64,000 nt of DNA from UBA6170 sp034429975. Lineage in GTDB: Bacteria; Chloroflexota; Anaerolineae; Anaerolineales; Anaerolineaceae. The position numbers were made by a program, and so were the translations under genes. The stretch's first letter is position 1; every line of letters starts with the position of its first letter. Below the pieces are notes generated by a model. It saw only the letters and a list, made by a program, of their open reading frames with translations. It was not told the origin of the DNA and searched no databases. The stretch is taken from positions 124,001-188,000 of the forward strand of contig DAOUFM010000076.1 of NCBI GenBank assembly GCA_034429975.1. Reading direction: 5' to 3'. Positions 26,146-34,767 of this stretch are shown here, piece by piece.

Positions 26146-27462
26146 ATGACCATTCGAACCCTCATTATGGGCGCAGCTGGGCGCGATTTTCACAACTTCA
26201 ATGTGTATTTTAGAGATAACAGTGGTTACGAAGTTGTGGCTTTTACGGCTACTCAAATCCCGAATATTGAAGGCCGTAAATACCCTGCTGTACTGGCAGG
26301 CTCACTTTATCCTGAAGGAATTCCGATTTATCCAGAATCGGAATTACGTGATCTAATTAAGAAATTAAATGTTGACCAGGTTGTTTTCGCCTATAGCGAC
26401 GTGGAACATGAATATGTGATGCACAAAGCCGCTCTGGTCAATGAAACTGGTGCTGATTTCCGTATTATGGGATTGAAAAGCACACAACTAACTTCCACGA
26501 AACCAGTTGTTTCTGTCACAGCGGTACGAACTGGTTCTGGTAAGAGTCAAACCACCCGCAGAGTAGCTTTGATTTTGCGAGAGATGGGCTATCGCGTGGC
26601 TGCTATTCGCCATCCTATGCCTTATGGTGATTTAGCCAAGCAAAAGGTTCAACGATTTGCTGATTATAGCGATCTGGATAAGCATGATTGCACCATTGAA
26701 GAACGAGAAGAATACGAACCCCATCTGGATAATGGTCTGATTGTTTATGCCGGAGTGGATTATGAAGCTATCCTGCGACAGGCTGAAAAAGAAGTGGATA
26801 TTGTCTTGTGGGATGGTGGCAATAATGACTTTTCATTCTATAAAGAAGACCTGGCAATTGTGGTGGTTGATCCGCATCGGCCGGGTCATGAAATCCATTA
26901 TTACCCGGGTGAGACCAATACGATTCATGCTGATGTTTTTGTAATTAATAAGGTTGACACGGCAGACCCGGAAAATGTAATCAAAGTACGGGAAAATATC
27001 CACCGCCTAAATCCTGATGCACAGGTAATTGAAGCTGCCTCACCGTTATTTGTCGATAATCCAGAAGCAATCCGAGGAAAACGAGTACTGGTGGTTGAGG
27101 ACGGCCCAACCCTAACCCATGGTGGAATGAAATTTGGTGCTGCTTATGTAGTAGCTCGAAGATTCGGCGCAGGAGAAATTGTCGATCCACGACCATTTGC
27201 TGTTCGTTCGATCAAAGAAACTTATGAAAAATATCCAGGTACTGGCACCATTTTACCGGCGATGGGCTATGGCGCAGACCAAATGAAAGATTTGGAAGAA
27301 ACCATCAATCATGCAGATGTAGATCTGGTTATTTCAGGTACTCCCATTGACCTGAACCGCGTAATAAAAATTAACAAACCATTGCAGAGAGTTGGCTATG
27401 AACTGCAAGAAATTGGCCAACCAACTTTGAAAGATATTTTAAAAGAAAAATTCGGAAAATAA
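26146..27462 (+). CDS. cyclic 2,3-diphosphoglycerate synthase-family P-loop protein
   Basis: 438 aa. An N-terminal nucleotide-binding-like domain (about 1-120, IMGAAGRDFHNFNVYFRDN) is followed by a P-loop domain with VRTGSGKSQTTRRVAL (about 128-143), IVLWDGGNNDFSFY, and VINKVDTADPEN. These match the archaeal enzyme that forms cyclic 2,3-diphosphoglycerate, a solute of thermophilic methanogens; bacterial homologues are frequent and mostly untested. The sequence does not look like a pseudogene. It follows argS and precedes obgE, with a perfect palindrome in between. Function in this organism is inferred, not shown. Confidence 0.8.
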   Translation: MTIRTLIMGAAGRDFHNFNVYFRDNSGYEVVAFTATQIPNIEGRKYPAVLAGSLYPEGIPIYPESELRDLIKKLNVDQVVFAYSDVEHEYVMHKAALVNETGADFRIMGLKSTQLTSTKPVVSVTAVRTGSGKSQTTRRVALILREMGYRVAAIRHPMPYGDLAKQKVQRFADYSDLDKHDCTIEEREEYEPHLDNGLIVYAGVDYEAILRQAEKEVDIVLWDGGNNDFSFYKEDLAIVVVDPHRPGHEIHYYPGETNTIHADVFVINKVDTADPENVIKVRENIHRLNPDAQVIEAASPLFVDNPEAIRGKRVLVVEDGPTLTHGGMKFGAAYVVARRFGAGEIVDPRPFAVRSIKETYEKYPGTGTILPAMGYGADQMKDLEETINHADVDLVISGTPIDLNRVIKINKPLQRVGYELQEIGQPTLKDILKEKFGK

Positions 27463-27469
27463 AGAAAAT

Positions 27470-27497
27470 GCAGGGCTGAATGCGCATTCAGCCCTGC
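27470..27497. repeat. 28-bp perfect palindrome between the cDPG-synthase homologue and obgE
   Basis: GCAGGGCTGAATGC (27470-27483) is followed directly by its exact reverse complement GCATTCAGCCCTGC (27484-27497). There is no T-run on the plus strand, so it is not a standard terminator for the upstream gene. It leaves 15 nt to the obgE ATG. Confidence 0.85.
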
Positions 27498-27512
27498 TAT
27501 AGAAAGGTCTGA

Positions 27513-28772
27513 ATGTTTATTGATGAAGCCCTGATTTACGTCTCTTCAGGAAAAGGAGGAGATGGTGCCGTTCATTTTCGGCGAGAGAAATATGTTCCGC
27601 GAGGAGGACCCGATGGGGGTGATGGCGGTAAAGGTGGTGATGTGGTTTTACGGGTAAAACATACTATGAATACCCTGCACTCTTTTCAATTTAACCAAAA
27701 ATTTTTGGCTTCTCCGGGAGGAAATGGGGCGAAACAGAAAATGACAGGCCGATCCGCAAGCACATTGTTTATCGATGTTCCCCCAGGAACGCTTGTTTAT
27801 GATGCTGACACCGGTGAATTGCTGGGTGATTTGGTAGAACGAGATCAGGAATTGCTGATTTGCAAAGGTGGGCGTGGCGGGAGAGGAAACGTACATTTTG
27901 TCAGCGCCCGCCATCAGGTTCCCCGGGTCGGTGAAAAAGGCGAACCGGGTGAGGAAAAACGCCTGCGATTGGAGTTGAAACTGATTGCAGATGTTGGAAT
28001 TGTTGGTGTTCCCAATGCTGGGAAATCAAGTTTTCTGGCTGCGGTAACCAATGCTTCCCCGAAGATTGCTGACTATCCATTTACAACGCTGGAGCCAAAT
28101 CTGGGAGTTGCCGATCTGGATATGGAACATTCCCTTGTGCTGGCAGACATCCCCGGGCTGATTGAGGGCGCACATTTGGGGGCAGGGTTAGGTGATGCTT
28201 TTTTGAAGCATATCCAACGGACAAAAGTGTTGATCCATATTCTTGATGGCCTTTCGACAGATCCAATTGCAGATTTTTCACAAATTAATGCTGAAATGTC
28301 TTTGTTTGACCCATTATTAAAGAAAAAATCTCAACTGGTTCTTTTAAATAAAATGGACTTACCTGAGGTTCAGGAAAAATGGCCCGGCATTAAAAAGACA
28401 CTTACTGCCAAAGGCTACCAGCCCATGGCAATCTCTGCTTTTTTACGAAAGGATTTACAACCTGTTTTGTGGAAAGCGCTTGAGTTGGTTCAAAATGCTC
28501 CCGAGCCGGAAGTAGTAGAAAAAATCCCGGTTTATCGGCCTGAAGAAGATCCGAATGATTATCGGATCGAAAGAGAAGGGGAAGGTTTCCGGGTGATCGG
28601 AAAAGGAATTGAGCGGGCTGCAAAAATGACGTATTGGGAACATGAAGGGTCTATTAGACGCTTCCAAAAGTTATTAGAAACCTTGGGGGTTGAAAAGGCT
28701 TTAAGGGAAATGGGCATTGAAGAAGGTCAGAGTGTCTTTATCGCTGATTATGAACTGGAATGGCAGGATTAA
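27513..28772 (+). CDS. obgE: GTPase Obg
   Basis: Ribosome-associated GTPase needed for 50S maturation and growth control. 419 aa with three parts: the Gly-rich Obg fold (about 1-158, YVPRGGPDGGDGGKGGD), the G domain (G1 GVPNAGKSSFL, G3 DIPGLIEGAHLGAGLGDAFL, G4 NKMD) and an OCT-type C-terminal domain (about 345-419, YRIEREGEGFRVIGKGIERAA). AAAGG lies before the ATG. nadD follows with no gap. Confidence 0.96.
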   Translation: MFIDEALIYVSSGKGGDGAVHFRREKYVPRGGPDGGDGGKGGDVVLRVKHTMNTLHSFQFNQKFLASPGGNGAKQKMTGRSASTLFIDVPPGTLVYDADTGELLGDLVERDQELLICKGGRGGRGNVHFVSARHQVPRVGEKGEPGEEKRLRLELKLIADVGIVGVPNAGKSSFLAAVTNASPKIADYPFTTLEPNLGVADLDMEHSLVLADIPGLIEGAHLGAGLGDAFLKHIQRTKVLIHILDGLSTDPIADFSQINAEMSLFDPLLKKKSQLVLLNKMDLPEVQEKWPGIKKTLTAKGYQPMAISAFLRKDLQPVLWKALELVQNAPEPEVVEKIPVYRPEEDPNDYRIEREGEGFRVIGKGIERAAKMTYWEHEGSIRRFQKLLETLGVEKALREMGIEEGQSVFIADYELEWQD

Positions 28773-29381
28773 ATGCGAATTGGTATATTTGGTGGCACCT
28801 TTGACCCACCGCATCTAGGTCATCTTATTCTGGCTGCGGAGGCTACGTCTCAATTAAAATTAGATCTCTTGTTGTGGGTGTTAACACCTGATCCACCACA
28901 TAAACAAGATCAACAATTAACCCCCATTGATATTCGTTATGAATTGGTTGCGTTATCCCTGAAGGATGACCCATCTTTTGTTATGAGCCGTGTCGATCTG
29001 GACCGGCCAGGACCTCATTACACCTTGGATACAGTTATGTTGATTAAAAATGAGTATCCCAATGCCGAGATTTTTTATTTAATTGGCGGTGATTCGTTGC
29101 ACGATTATCCAAACTGGCATAAACCTTCTGAATTATTGGCTGAACTGGATGGTCTGGGGGTGATGCGTCGACCAGGTGACCAGGTGGATATGTCTCTGCT
29201 GGAAACGCAGGTGCCGGGCATCAGTACCAAAGTGTTTTTTGTTGAAGCCCCACTTTTAGAAATCGCTTCCCATCAAATTCGTAGAAGAATTCGGCAGGGG
29301 AGACCGTTCCGTTATTATATTCTTCCGGTTGTGTATCAAAAGATATTGGAAAAAGGTTATTACTCAGAAGTAGGTTATTGA
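28773..29381 (+). CDS. nadD: nicotinate-nucleotide adenylyltransferase
   Basis: Adenylates nicotinate mononucleotide in NAD synthesis. 202 aa. GIFGGTFDPPHLGHL carries the HxGH signature; TPDPPHKQ and DLDRPGPHYTLDTV are family motifs, as is ASHQIRRRIRQGRPF (ISSTxIR counterpart). The ATG directly follows the obgE stop. The stop overlaps the convergent lipoprotein gene by 7 nt. The usual downstream partner rsfS is not here. Confidence 0.94.
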   Translation: MRIGIFGGTFDPPHLGHLILAAEATSQLKLDLLLWVLTPDPPHKQDQQLTPIDIRYELVALSLKDDPSFVMSRVDLDRPGPHYTLDTVMLIKNEYPNAEIFYLIGGDSLHDYPNWHKPSELLAELDGLGVMRRPGDQVDMSLLETQVPGISTKVFFVEAPLLEIASHQIRRRIRQGRPFRYYILPVVYQKILEKGYYSEVGY

Positions 29382-30223
29382 TTAACAAGTTCCAGATTAC
29401 CTAGACCCACTTTTACGTTGATAAATAGCTGAGGACCTTTCCCTTCCAGAGTATATTCATTCCCGGTTACATTCCATGTGCCTTTCAACCTGACGTTATT
29501 CAAACCACCAGTTACATAGACAAAAGCCGGCATTCCTTTTGGAATAATTATTTTGACGTCTCCAAGGCCAAAATTGATTTCAACATCTGTGTCTTTTTGT
29601 AAATCTCCTGAAAAATCGAGCGTGTAGGAACCTGGCCCGGCATCAAAAATAATTTGATTGGCATTCATGTTTGCCAGACCGATTAAATCAATTTGGGATG
29701 CGCCGGTAGAATAGTGGAATAAAGACATTTCTACCGGATTTAAGCTTGAAAATTTAAGAGATGCCTGGCTGGCACCATCGTTCACCCTTAATTTTGTTAG
29801 CGGAATACCACTTAAGTCTAGATCCCCTTGGTAAGCGCCGGCATTTATTTCCAGACTTGTTGGATGATTGCCCAATTTTATATTCCAATCATTAACAATT
29901 TTTTTATCTGAAAATGAAGTCTGTTTTTTGGTTTCCTGAAGAATATGAATACCTAAACTCGTTTTTTTCACCTCGGGATTCCAAAGAGGGATATTATAGT
30001 GAATTGTTCCTGTTACCCATTGATCGCCTCCTGGGGAGATGAATAAATTCCCAGCTCCCATAGAAATTGTCAGATTTGAAGAATCTTTTCCCTCTGGAAT
30101 AGCTTCTTTGATTTCTAAGGTTTTTTCAGGGCCGGCTGCTGTTTTTGGCAGGTTGACACTGAATGAGCACGCCAGAGAGGTGATTACTAAGAAAGAAACT
30201 ATCAAAAAGAGTTTTGGTTTCAT
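29375..30223 (-). CDS. lipoprotein with toast-rack/adhesin-like beta domain
   Basis: 282 aa. Lipobox-type signal peptide ending SLACS. The rest is beta-rich and repetitive: glycine turns in patterns such as ISMGAGNLFISPGG, EINAGAYQGDLDLSG, FDAGPGSYTLDFSG, INFGLGDVKIIIPKG, VKVGLGNLELVNQ. This resembles the toast-rack / DUF4097-LiaF-type beta domains, which are often in envelope-stress operons. Last gene of the ECF operon; 21 nt after the bactofilin-like gene. A surface-exposed lipoprotein of unknown ligand. Confidence 0.75.
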   Translation of the reverse strand: MKPKLFLIVSFLVITSLACSFSVNLPKTAAGPEKTLEIKEAIPEGKDSSNLTISMGAGNLFISPGGDQWVTGTIHYNIPLWNPEVKKTSLGIHILQETKKQTSFSDKKIVNDWNIKLGNHPTSLEINAGAYQGDLDLSGIPLTKLRVNDGASQASLKFSSLNPVEMSLFHYSTGASQIDLIGLANMNANQIIFDAGPGSYTLDFSGDLQKDTDVEINFGLGDVKIIIPKGMPAFVYVTGGLNNVRLKGTWNVTGNEYTLEGKGPQLFINVKVGLGNLELVNQ

Positions 30224-30244
30224 ACGACCTTCATTTTTCTTTTA

Positions 30245-31324
30245 TTAATTTTTATCAGGTTCTTGCGACTGTTCTTCATTTTGTTCATCAGATGGAATTA
30301 TGTCTGAATTTGATGGAATAAATATTTGATCTTTCATCGGTTGATGGGGAATAATATCAGGATAATCTTTACTGCCTACCCGCGTTAATATTAGCGCACC
30401 CAAACCGAAGAAACTCAATGCGCTGACCAGCAACCAACCAATACAGGGGATAGCTCCCAAGATGCGGCCAACAACTGAAATGATAACTGTTCCTAACCCA
30501 GCAACCACTGGTTGGGAAAGGTTGGCTTGATTGTTAAATAAACGGCGACCAACCTCGTAACCCATCGCAATCCAGGCATAGAAAACAGCTAATACCATTG
30601 CCATAATTCCGATCAAACCCAGAGGAATAAAGATGATGGTAATGAAGCAAACGACGATGATCGCTGGAAAAGCGAATGCAGTCAATAATCCAACTCCCCA
30701 ATGCGTGAATGGCTGTTTTCTAATAGAATTTGCGATTCGTTCGGTCGGTTTTGGGGCAATTAGTAGGATTAACATAGCTAATCCGCCCATTGCCAAAATT
30801 TGCAGGACAGCCCAGAGCATTTTTGCCATAAACCCAGCTGTTTGTCTGGCTGCTTTAACGGGGGTATCTGGTATCTCAGGTGAATTAAATTTATCAAAGT
30901 TGAATTCAAACGGCACGTTAGAAATCTGTGAACCTTCAATTCTGGCGCCATTTTCCTGATTCAGCTTAGAACCATAATTATTAAAAGAGCCTTCAATAAC
31001 TGAATTCGATCCTAAAGAAACTGATCCGCCTAATGCCATGATGTTACCTGTAACAGTTCCATCCATCTCTAGGGTGCTACCGATGATTACGACATCACCC
31101 ACTACTCTTGAACCAGTTTCCAGATTAACAGTTCCTCCAATGACAGCCAGATCGCCATTCAGGGTTTGGTCTTCTTTTAAGGTGAAGATTTGACCAACGA
31201 CGACTTTATCGCCATTAATGGGAGGTGGCTGATCCATCACTGTGTTGGCTGAAACAACCCCAAGATTAGCCATGAGAAAAAGCATGAAAATCAAAAAGAT
31301 TAAAATTCTTTTGGTTGGTTTCAT
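30245..31324 (-). CDS. membrane protein with extracytoplasmic bactofilin-like repeats
   Basis: 359 aa. A signal peptide (to about residue 26) is followed by short beta-helix-like repeats (NGDLAVIGGTVNLETGS, VGDVVIIGSTLEMDGT, TGNIMALGGSVSLGSN, and so on, about 56-130), like polymer-forming bactofilin/DUF583 domains but outside the cytoplasm. About four membrane helices then follow (roughly 168-190, 210-232, 236-258, 275-310), and a hydrophilic Glu/Gln-rich tail. Its ATG overlaps the anti-sigma stop (ATGA), so it is translationally coupled to the regulator. Confidence 0.75.
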   Translation of the reverse strand: MKPTKRILIFLIFMLFLMANLGVVSANTVMDQPPPINGDKVVVGQIFTLKEDQTLNGDLAVIGGTVNLETGSRVVGDVVIIGSTLEMDGTVTGNIMALGGSVSLGSNSVIEGSFNNYGSKLNQENGARIEGSQISNVPFEFNFDKFNSPEIPDTPVKAARQTAGFMAKMLWAVLQILAMGGLAMLILLIAPKPTERIANSIRKQPFTHWGVGLLTAFAFPAIIVVCFITIIFIPLGLIGIMAMVLAVFYAWIAMGYEVGRRLFNNQANLSQPVVAGLGTVIISVVGRILGAIPCIGWLLVSALSFFGLGALILTRVGSKDYPDIIPHQPMKDQIFIPSNSDIIPSDEQNEEQSQEPDKN

Positions 31325-31851
31325 ATTTGTTTAACTCCTCGTTTTGATAATTTCCAAACTGTAACGCCCCATACCGGGGTTAGTAGCATTCCCCAAATCA
31401 TGAGAAGAAGCCAGATAAACGCGATAAGAATGGGAGATATGTTGTGGATTACCTGGAATACCATCCCCCTCAGATTGATAAATGCCTGAATTAAACTGGT
31501 ATAGGTTGTGACCAATCCAACGATCATATCTCCAGCCGAGAATGACAGAACAAAAATAGTTGCTAGAAGTAAAGAAATAACAATTAACAAAACGCCGAGG
31601 ATAGTCAGGCTGCGAATAGTTTGTCTTTTTAAGAGGTGTTCTTTCTCAATTGCCATTTTTTCAGCAAATCGACTCGCAAAACCCGGTGCTGGAGATACTA
31701 TTTCGCTTTGAGACAAAATAGATTCGACCTGTTCCCAGGCTTTCTGGAGCTCTGTACATTGTTTACAAGTTGCCAGATGTTGGTTTAGGTATTCTTGATC
31801 TGTAATATCGTTTTCTTTAAAAATCCATTCTTCAAAAGGCTGGTGATCCAT
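31321..31851 (-). CDS. anti-sigma factor with zinc-finger HC2-like motif and two membrane helices
   Basis: 176 aa from the ATG at 31851 (MDHQPFEEWIF), which has AAAGG seven bases upstream; a longer frame would read through the sigma gene. The N-terminal cytoplasmic part has HLATCKQC, an HxxxCxxC motif that binds zinc and the sigma factor. Hydrophobic helices lie at about residues 92-117 and 146-170. The start overlaps the end of the sigma gene by 20 nt, the usual arrangement of ECF sigma/anti-sigma pairs. Confidence 0.85.
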   Translation of the reverse strand: MDHQPFEEWIFKENDITDQEYLNQHLATCKQCTELQKAWEQVESILSQSEIVSPAPGFASRFAEKMAIEKEHLLKRQTIRSLTILGVLLIVISLLLATIFVLSFSAGDMIVGLVTTYTSLIQAFINLRGMVFQVIHNISPILIAFIWLLLMIWGMLLTPVWGVTVWKLSKRGVKQI

Positions 31852-32428
31852 TTTTAATCCTTTCAGTGGTAGCAACTGATGGGTTCTGTACCTGCCAGGC
31901 GACAGCGAGCTTTTTACGAGCCCGGTGTAAACGGCTTTTGACTGCATTGATGGTAATATCCAACACCTGACTGATTTCTTCCTCGGAATATTCATGCCAA
32001 TATCTTAATATGATGGAAGCTCGATCCAATTCAGATAGTTCATTAAGTAAACTCTGGATTTGCATTTCATGATCTTTTTTCATAACCATGAATTCAGGGT
32101 TGGGCATGTTATGATCTGGTGTAATTTCTGCGACGTAATCATCCATATCCAGCATCGGCAACTTCTTTTTACGATGTTGATCGATGCAATAATGGGCGGC
32201 AATCGATAACAACCAGGTGCCGAAAGGTCGCTCAGGGTTATATTTTTTGAGTGATTGATAAGCCCTCCAAAATGTTTCCTGGGCTGCATCTTCTGCTGCT
32301 TCGGTGTTTCCTAACATACGGTAACATAAGTTAAATACAGGTTTTTGGAAACTTTCAATAATCGTCCCATAAGCTAATTCATTCCCATTTATAGCTTGCC
32401 GTAAAACATCAGGTTCAATGCTATTCAC
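31832..32428 (-). CDS. ECF-type RNA polymerase sigma factor
   Basis: 198 aa. Region 2: CYRMLGNTEAAEDAAQETFWRAYQSLKKY and FGTWLLSIAAHYCIDQHRKKK (here split for length). Region 4: LDRASIILRYWHEYSEEEIS followed by SRLHRARKKLAVAWQ, the -35-binding helix-turn-helix. The start is GTG at 32428 with AAAGG some 14 nt upstream, a poor spacing. First gene of a four-gene operon with its anti-sigma factor and two envelope proteins. Confidence 0.88.
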   Translation of the reverse strand: MNSIEPDVLRQAINGNELAYGTIIESFQKPVFNLCYRMLGNTEAAEDAAQETFWRAYQSLKKYNPERPFGTWLLSIAAHYCIDQHRKKKLPMLDMDDYVAEITPDHNMPNPEFMVMKKDHEMQIQSLLNELSELDRASIILRYWHEYSEEEISQVLDITINAVKSRLHRARKKLAVAWQVQNPSVATTERIKNGSPAF

Positions 32429-32551
32429 AGTTGTTTAGTTTTTCCTTTACTTTCATCTACGAAATATTTCTATTAAAGTATCAAAAACAAAAATGTTTGA
32501 TCAAAAATTTCTAACTCTAATATATATTTCAAATCGAAACCATGCTTTTTA

Positions 32552-32566
32552 ATGATATATAATCAT
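32552..32566 (+). promoter_or_regulatory. candidate -10 with short inverted repeat, GH42 gene
   Basis: TATAAT at 32558-32563 lies within ATGAT-N5-ATCAT. Expected start near 32570, 139 nt before the ATG. No good -35, so low certainty. Confidence 0.25.
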
Positions 32567-32708
32567 ATAAAATAATGGAAGCTTTCCTATTGATTTAGGT
32601 TTGAGAGATCATTTTGACTACATTGATTCAAAGTTTCTGCTACTTCAAACTTCAATAATTTACTGGCGATCGCTTTATTTTCTGATCTCAAAAAAAGGGC
32701 AAATTCAA

Positions 32709-34709
32709 ATGAAATTAGGTGTCTGCTATTATCCAGAACAAAAACCAGAAAATTTTTGGCAAACTGAGGCTCATTCAATGAGCGAATTAGGTTTGAGAAT
32801 CGTTCGTATAGGGGAATTTGCCTGGTTCAAAATGGAACCTGAAAAAGGTAATTATCAATTGGATTGGCTGGATCGAATTATTGAGATTCTAAATCATGAA
32901 GGTTTGCAGGTTGTTTTGTGTACACCAACTTCAGCTCCACCTTCCTGGATGATTTTCGAGAATCCGGATATTCTCCCAATTGGTGAGAATGGCGTTCGCA
33001 AGAATTTCGGCTCTATTCGACATTATTGTCCTAATAACTACACCTACCACGAATATACTCGTAACATGGTGACTGAATTAGCACAAAGGTATGGTAATAA
33101 CCCGGGAGTAATTGGTTGGCAGGTTGATAATGAGTTTGGCGCACACCATTCGGTACGCTGTTATTGTGATCGTTGCATTGCTGAGTTTCGAGAATGGCTG
33201 AAAAAACGATATGAGACGATCGAGAATTTAAACGATTCCTGGGGAACAGTTTTTTGGAGTCAGGTTTACCTGGATTGGGCAGAGATTTACCCACCCAATC
33301 AAACTGTAGCCCCAGCAAACCCAACCCAAATTTTGGATTATCAGCGTTTTTCTTCGGATTCATTTGTTAATTTTCATAAAATACAAGTAGAGATCCTGAA
33401 AGAAAAAACGGAAGGTCAATTTATCACCCATAATCCTAACCTGGTTGACTTTGAATTGGATATTCACAAATTACGTAATAATGTAGATTTCCTTTCTTTG
33501 AACTCTTTTCCAACCGGGTTGGAAGAGAAATTTTCTCAACGTTTATATGCCCCCTGGGATCCGATACCTGATTTTTCATATGATGTAGGAGATCCTTATA
33601 TAACCGGATTCTTTCACGCTCTAATCCGGGGGAAAGCCAATCCTTTTTGGGTAATGCAACAACAGGTAGGGCAAACAAACTGGGCTGAAATTAACCCTGG
33701 AATCCGACCAGGAACGATACGCTTATGGACCTGGCATGCAGTTGCTAGTGGGGCTGATACAGTCGTGTATTCTCGTTGGCGAGCGACCCGATTCGCGCAG
33801 GAAAGCTATCAGGCCGGATTGTTAAAACAGGATGGTTCCGCTGATATTGGTTATCGTGAAATTGCCAATATTTTACCTGAAGCGCCGGTTTTGCAGCAAT
33901 TACGCGATGAACCATTAAACTCTCAGGTAGCTATTCTTACAAGCTTTGATGATCTTTGGGCGATTAAAATTCAACCGCATCGTAAAGATTATGATTATTT
34001 ACGCACTGTTTTTGCTTATTATCGGGCGATTACGGAACTTGGAATTAGTGCAGATATTGTTTCAACCCAAACAGATCTAAGTGATTATCGGTTTGTAATT
34101 GCTCCACTCTTGTTTATCAATAAACCTGAAACAATTGAACGCTTAGAAGCTTACGTCGCTCGCGGTGGATCGTTATTGCTTGGAGCACGCTCTGGAAGCA
34201 AAAATGAAACAAATACATTCGATGACGAACCCTTACCAGGACAACTCAGAGCCCTGGTCGGCGGGATAATTGATGATTGGCAATCTTTGCCATCGGATGT
34301 TCAATTTTCTATTCGTTCTGAGATTCCAGGATTATACGGAGATGTTGGCTTTTGGACGGAATCGATTCATCCGGACGATAATGAAATTGTTAATATTCTG
34401 GCTCGTTATTTGGGTGGTCCTTATTCTGGGCGCGCTGCAATAACTGATCACGATTTTGGAGCAGGAAGCGTCTATTATTTGGGTTTTTACCCGAATCATG
34501 AGCAATTGAAATCTATTATGAAGTACCTTCTAAACAGCGTGCATTGTGATGGAATTTTGGATTTACCAGATGGTGTCATTGTTATTCAACGCGGGAATAA
34601 CCGGATTGCATTTAATTTTACCCGCAACGAAAGAACATTTCTGATGGATGACAAAATGATTACTTTATCGCCCAAGGACATTAAATTCTTCTTACGCGAT
34701 TGGAGTTAA
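32709..34709 (+). CDS. GH42-type beta-galactosidase homologue with nucleophile Glu replaced by Gln
   Basis: 666 aa from the ATG at 32709 (MKLGVCYYPEQ), the canonical GH42 start. The TIM barrel has GEFAWFKMEP, TPTSAPPSWM, and the zinc Cys region RHYCPNN plus CYCDRC. The acid/base Glu is present at residue 142 (WQVDNEFG). The nucleophile position in the usual WVMExQPG motif is Gln317 here (FWVMQQQVGQTNW). Downstream RLWTWHAVASGADTVVYSRWR, a trimerisation domain (about 400-600) and a C-terminal beta domain are conserved. Either inactive on normal substrates or working differently. Weak Shine-Dalgarno. Confidence 0.88.
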   Translation: MKLGVCYYPEQKPENFWQTEAHSMSELGLRIVRIGEFAWFKMEPEKGNYQLDWLDRIIEILNHEGLQVVLCTPTSAPPSWMIFENPDILPIGENGVRKNFGSIRHYCPNNYTYHEYTRNMVTELAQRYGNNPGVIGWQVDNEFGAHHSVRCYCDRCIAEFREWLKKRYETIENLNDSWGTVFWSQVYLDWAEIYPPNQTVAPANPTQILDYQRFSSDSFVNFHKIQVEILKEKTEGQFITHNPNLVDFELDIHKLRNNVDFLSLNSFPTGLEEKFSQRLYAPWDPIPDFSYDVGDPYITGFFHALIRGKANPFWVMQQQVGQTNWAEINPGIRPGTIRLWTWHAVASGADTVVYSRWRATRFAQESYQAGLLKQDGSADIGYREIANILPEAPVLQQLRDEPLNSQVAILTSFDDLWAIKIQPHRKDYDYLRTVFAYYRAITELGISADIVSTQTDLSDYRFVIAPLLFINKPETIERLEAYVARGGSLLLGARSGSKNETNTFDDEPLPGQLRALVGGIIDDWQSLPSDVQFSIRSEIPGLYGDVGFWTESIHPDDNEIVNILARYLGGPYSGRAAITDHDFGAGSVYYLGFYPNHEQLKSIMKYLLNSVHCDGILDLPDGVIVIQRGNNRIAFNFTRNERTFLMDDKMITLSPKDIKFFLRDWS

Positions 34710-34767
34710 ACGAAGATCTTTTAATACCCAAATTCGCAATATTCTTATTAAAAAATTCTTGAGTAAA

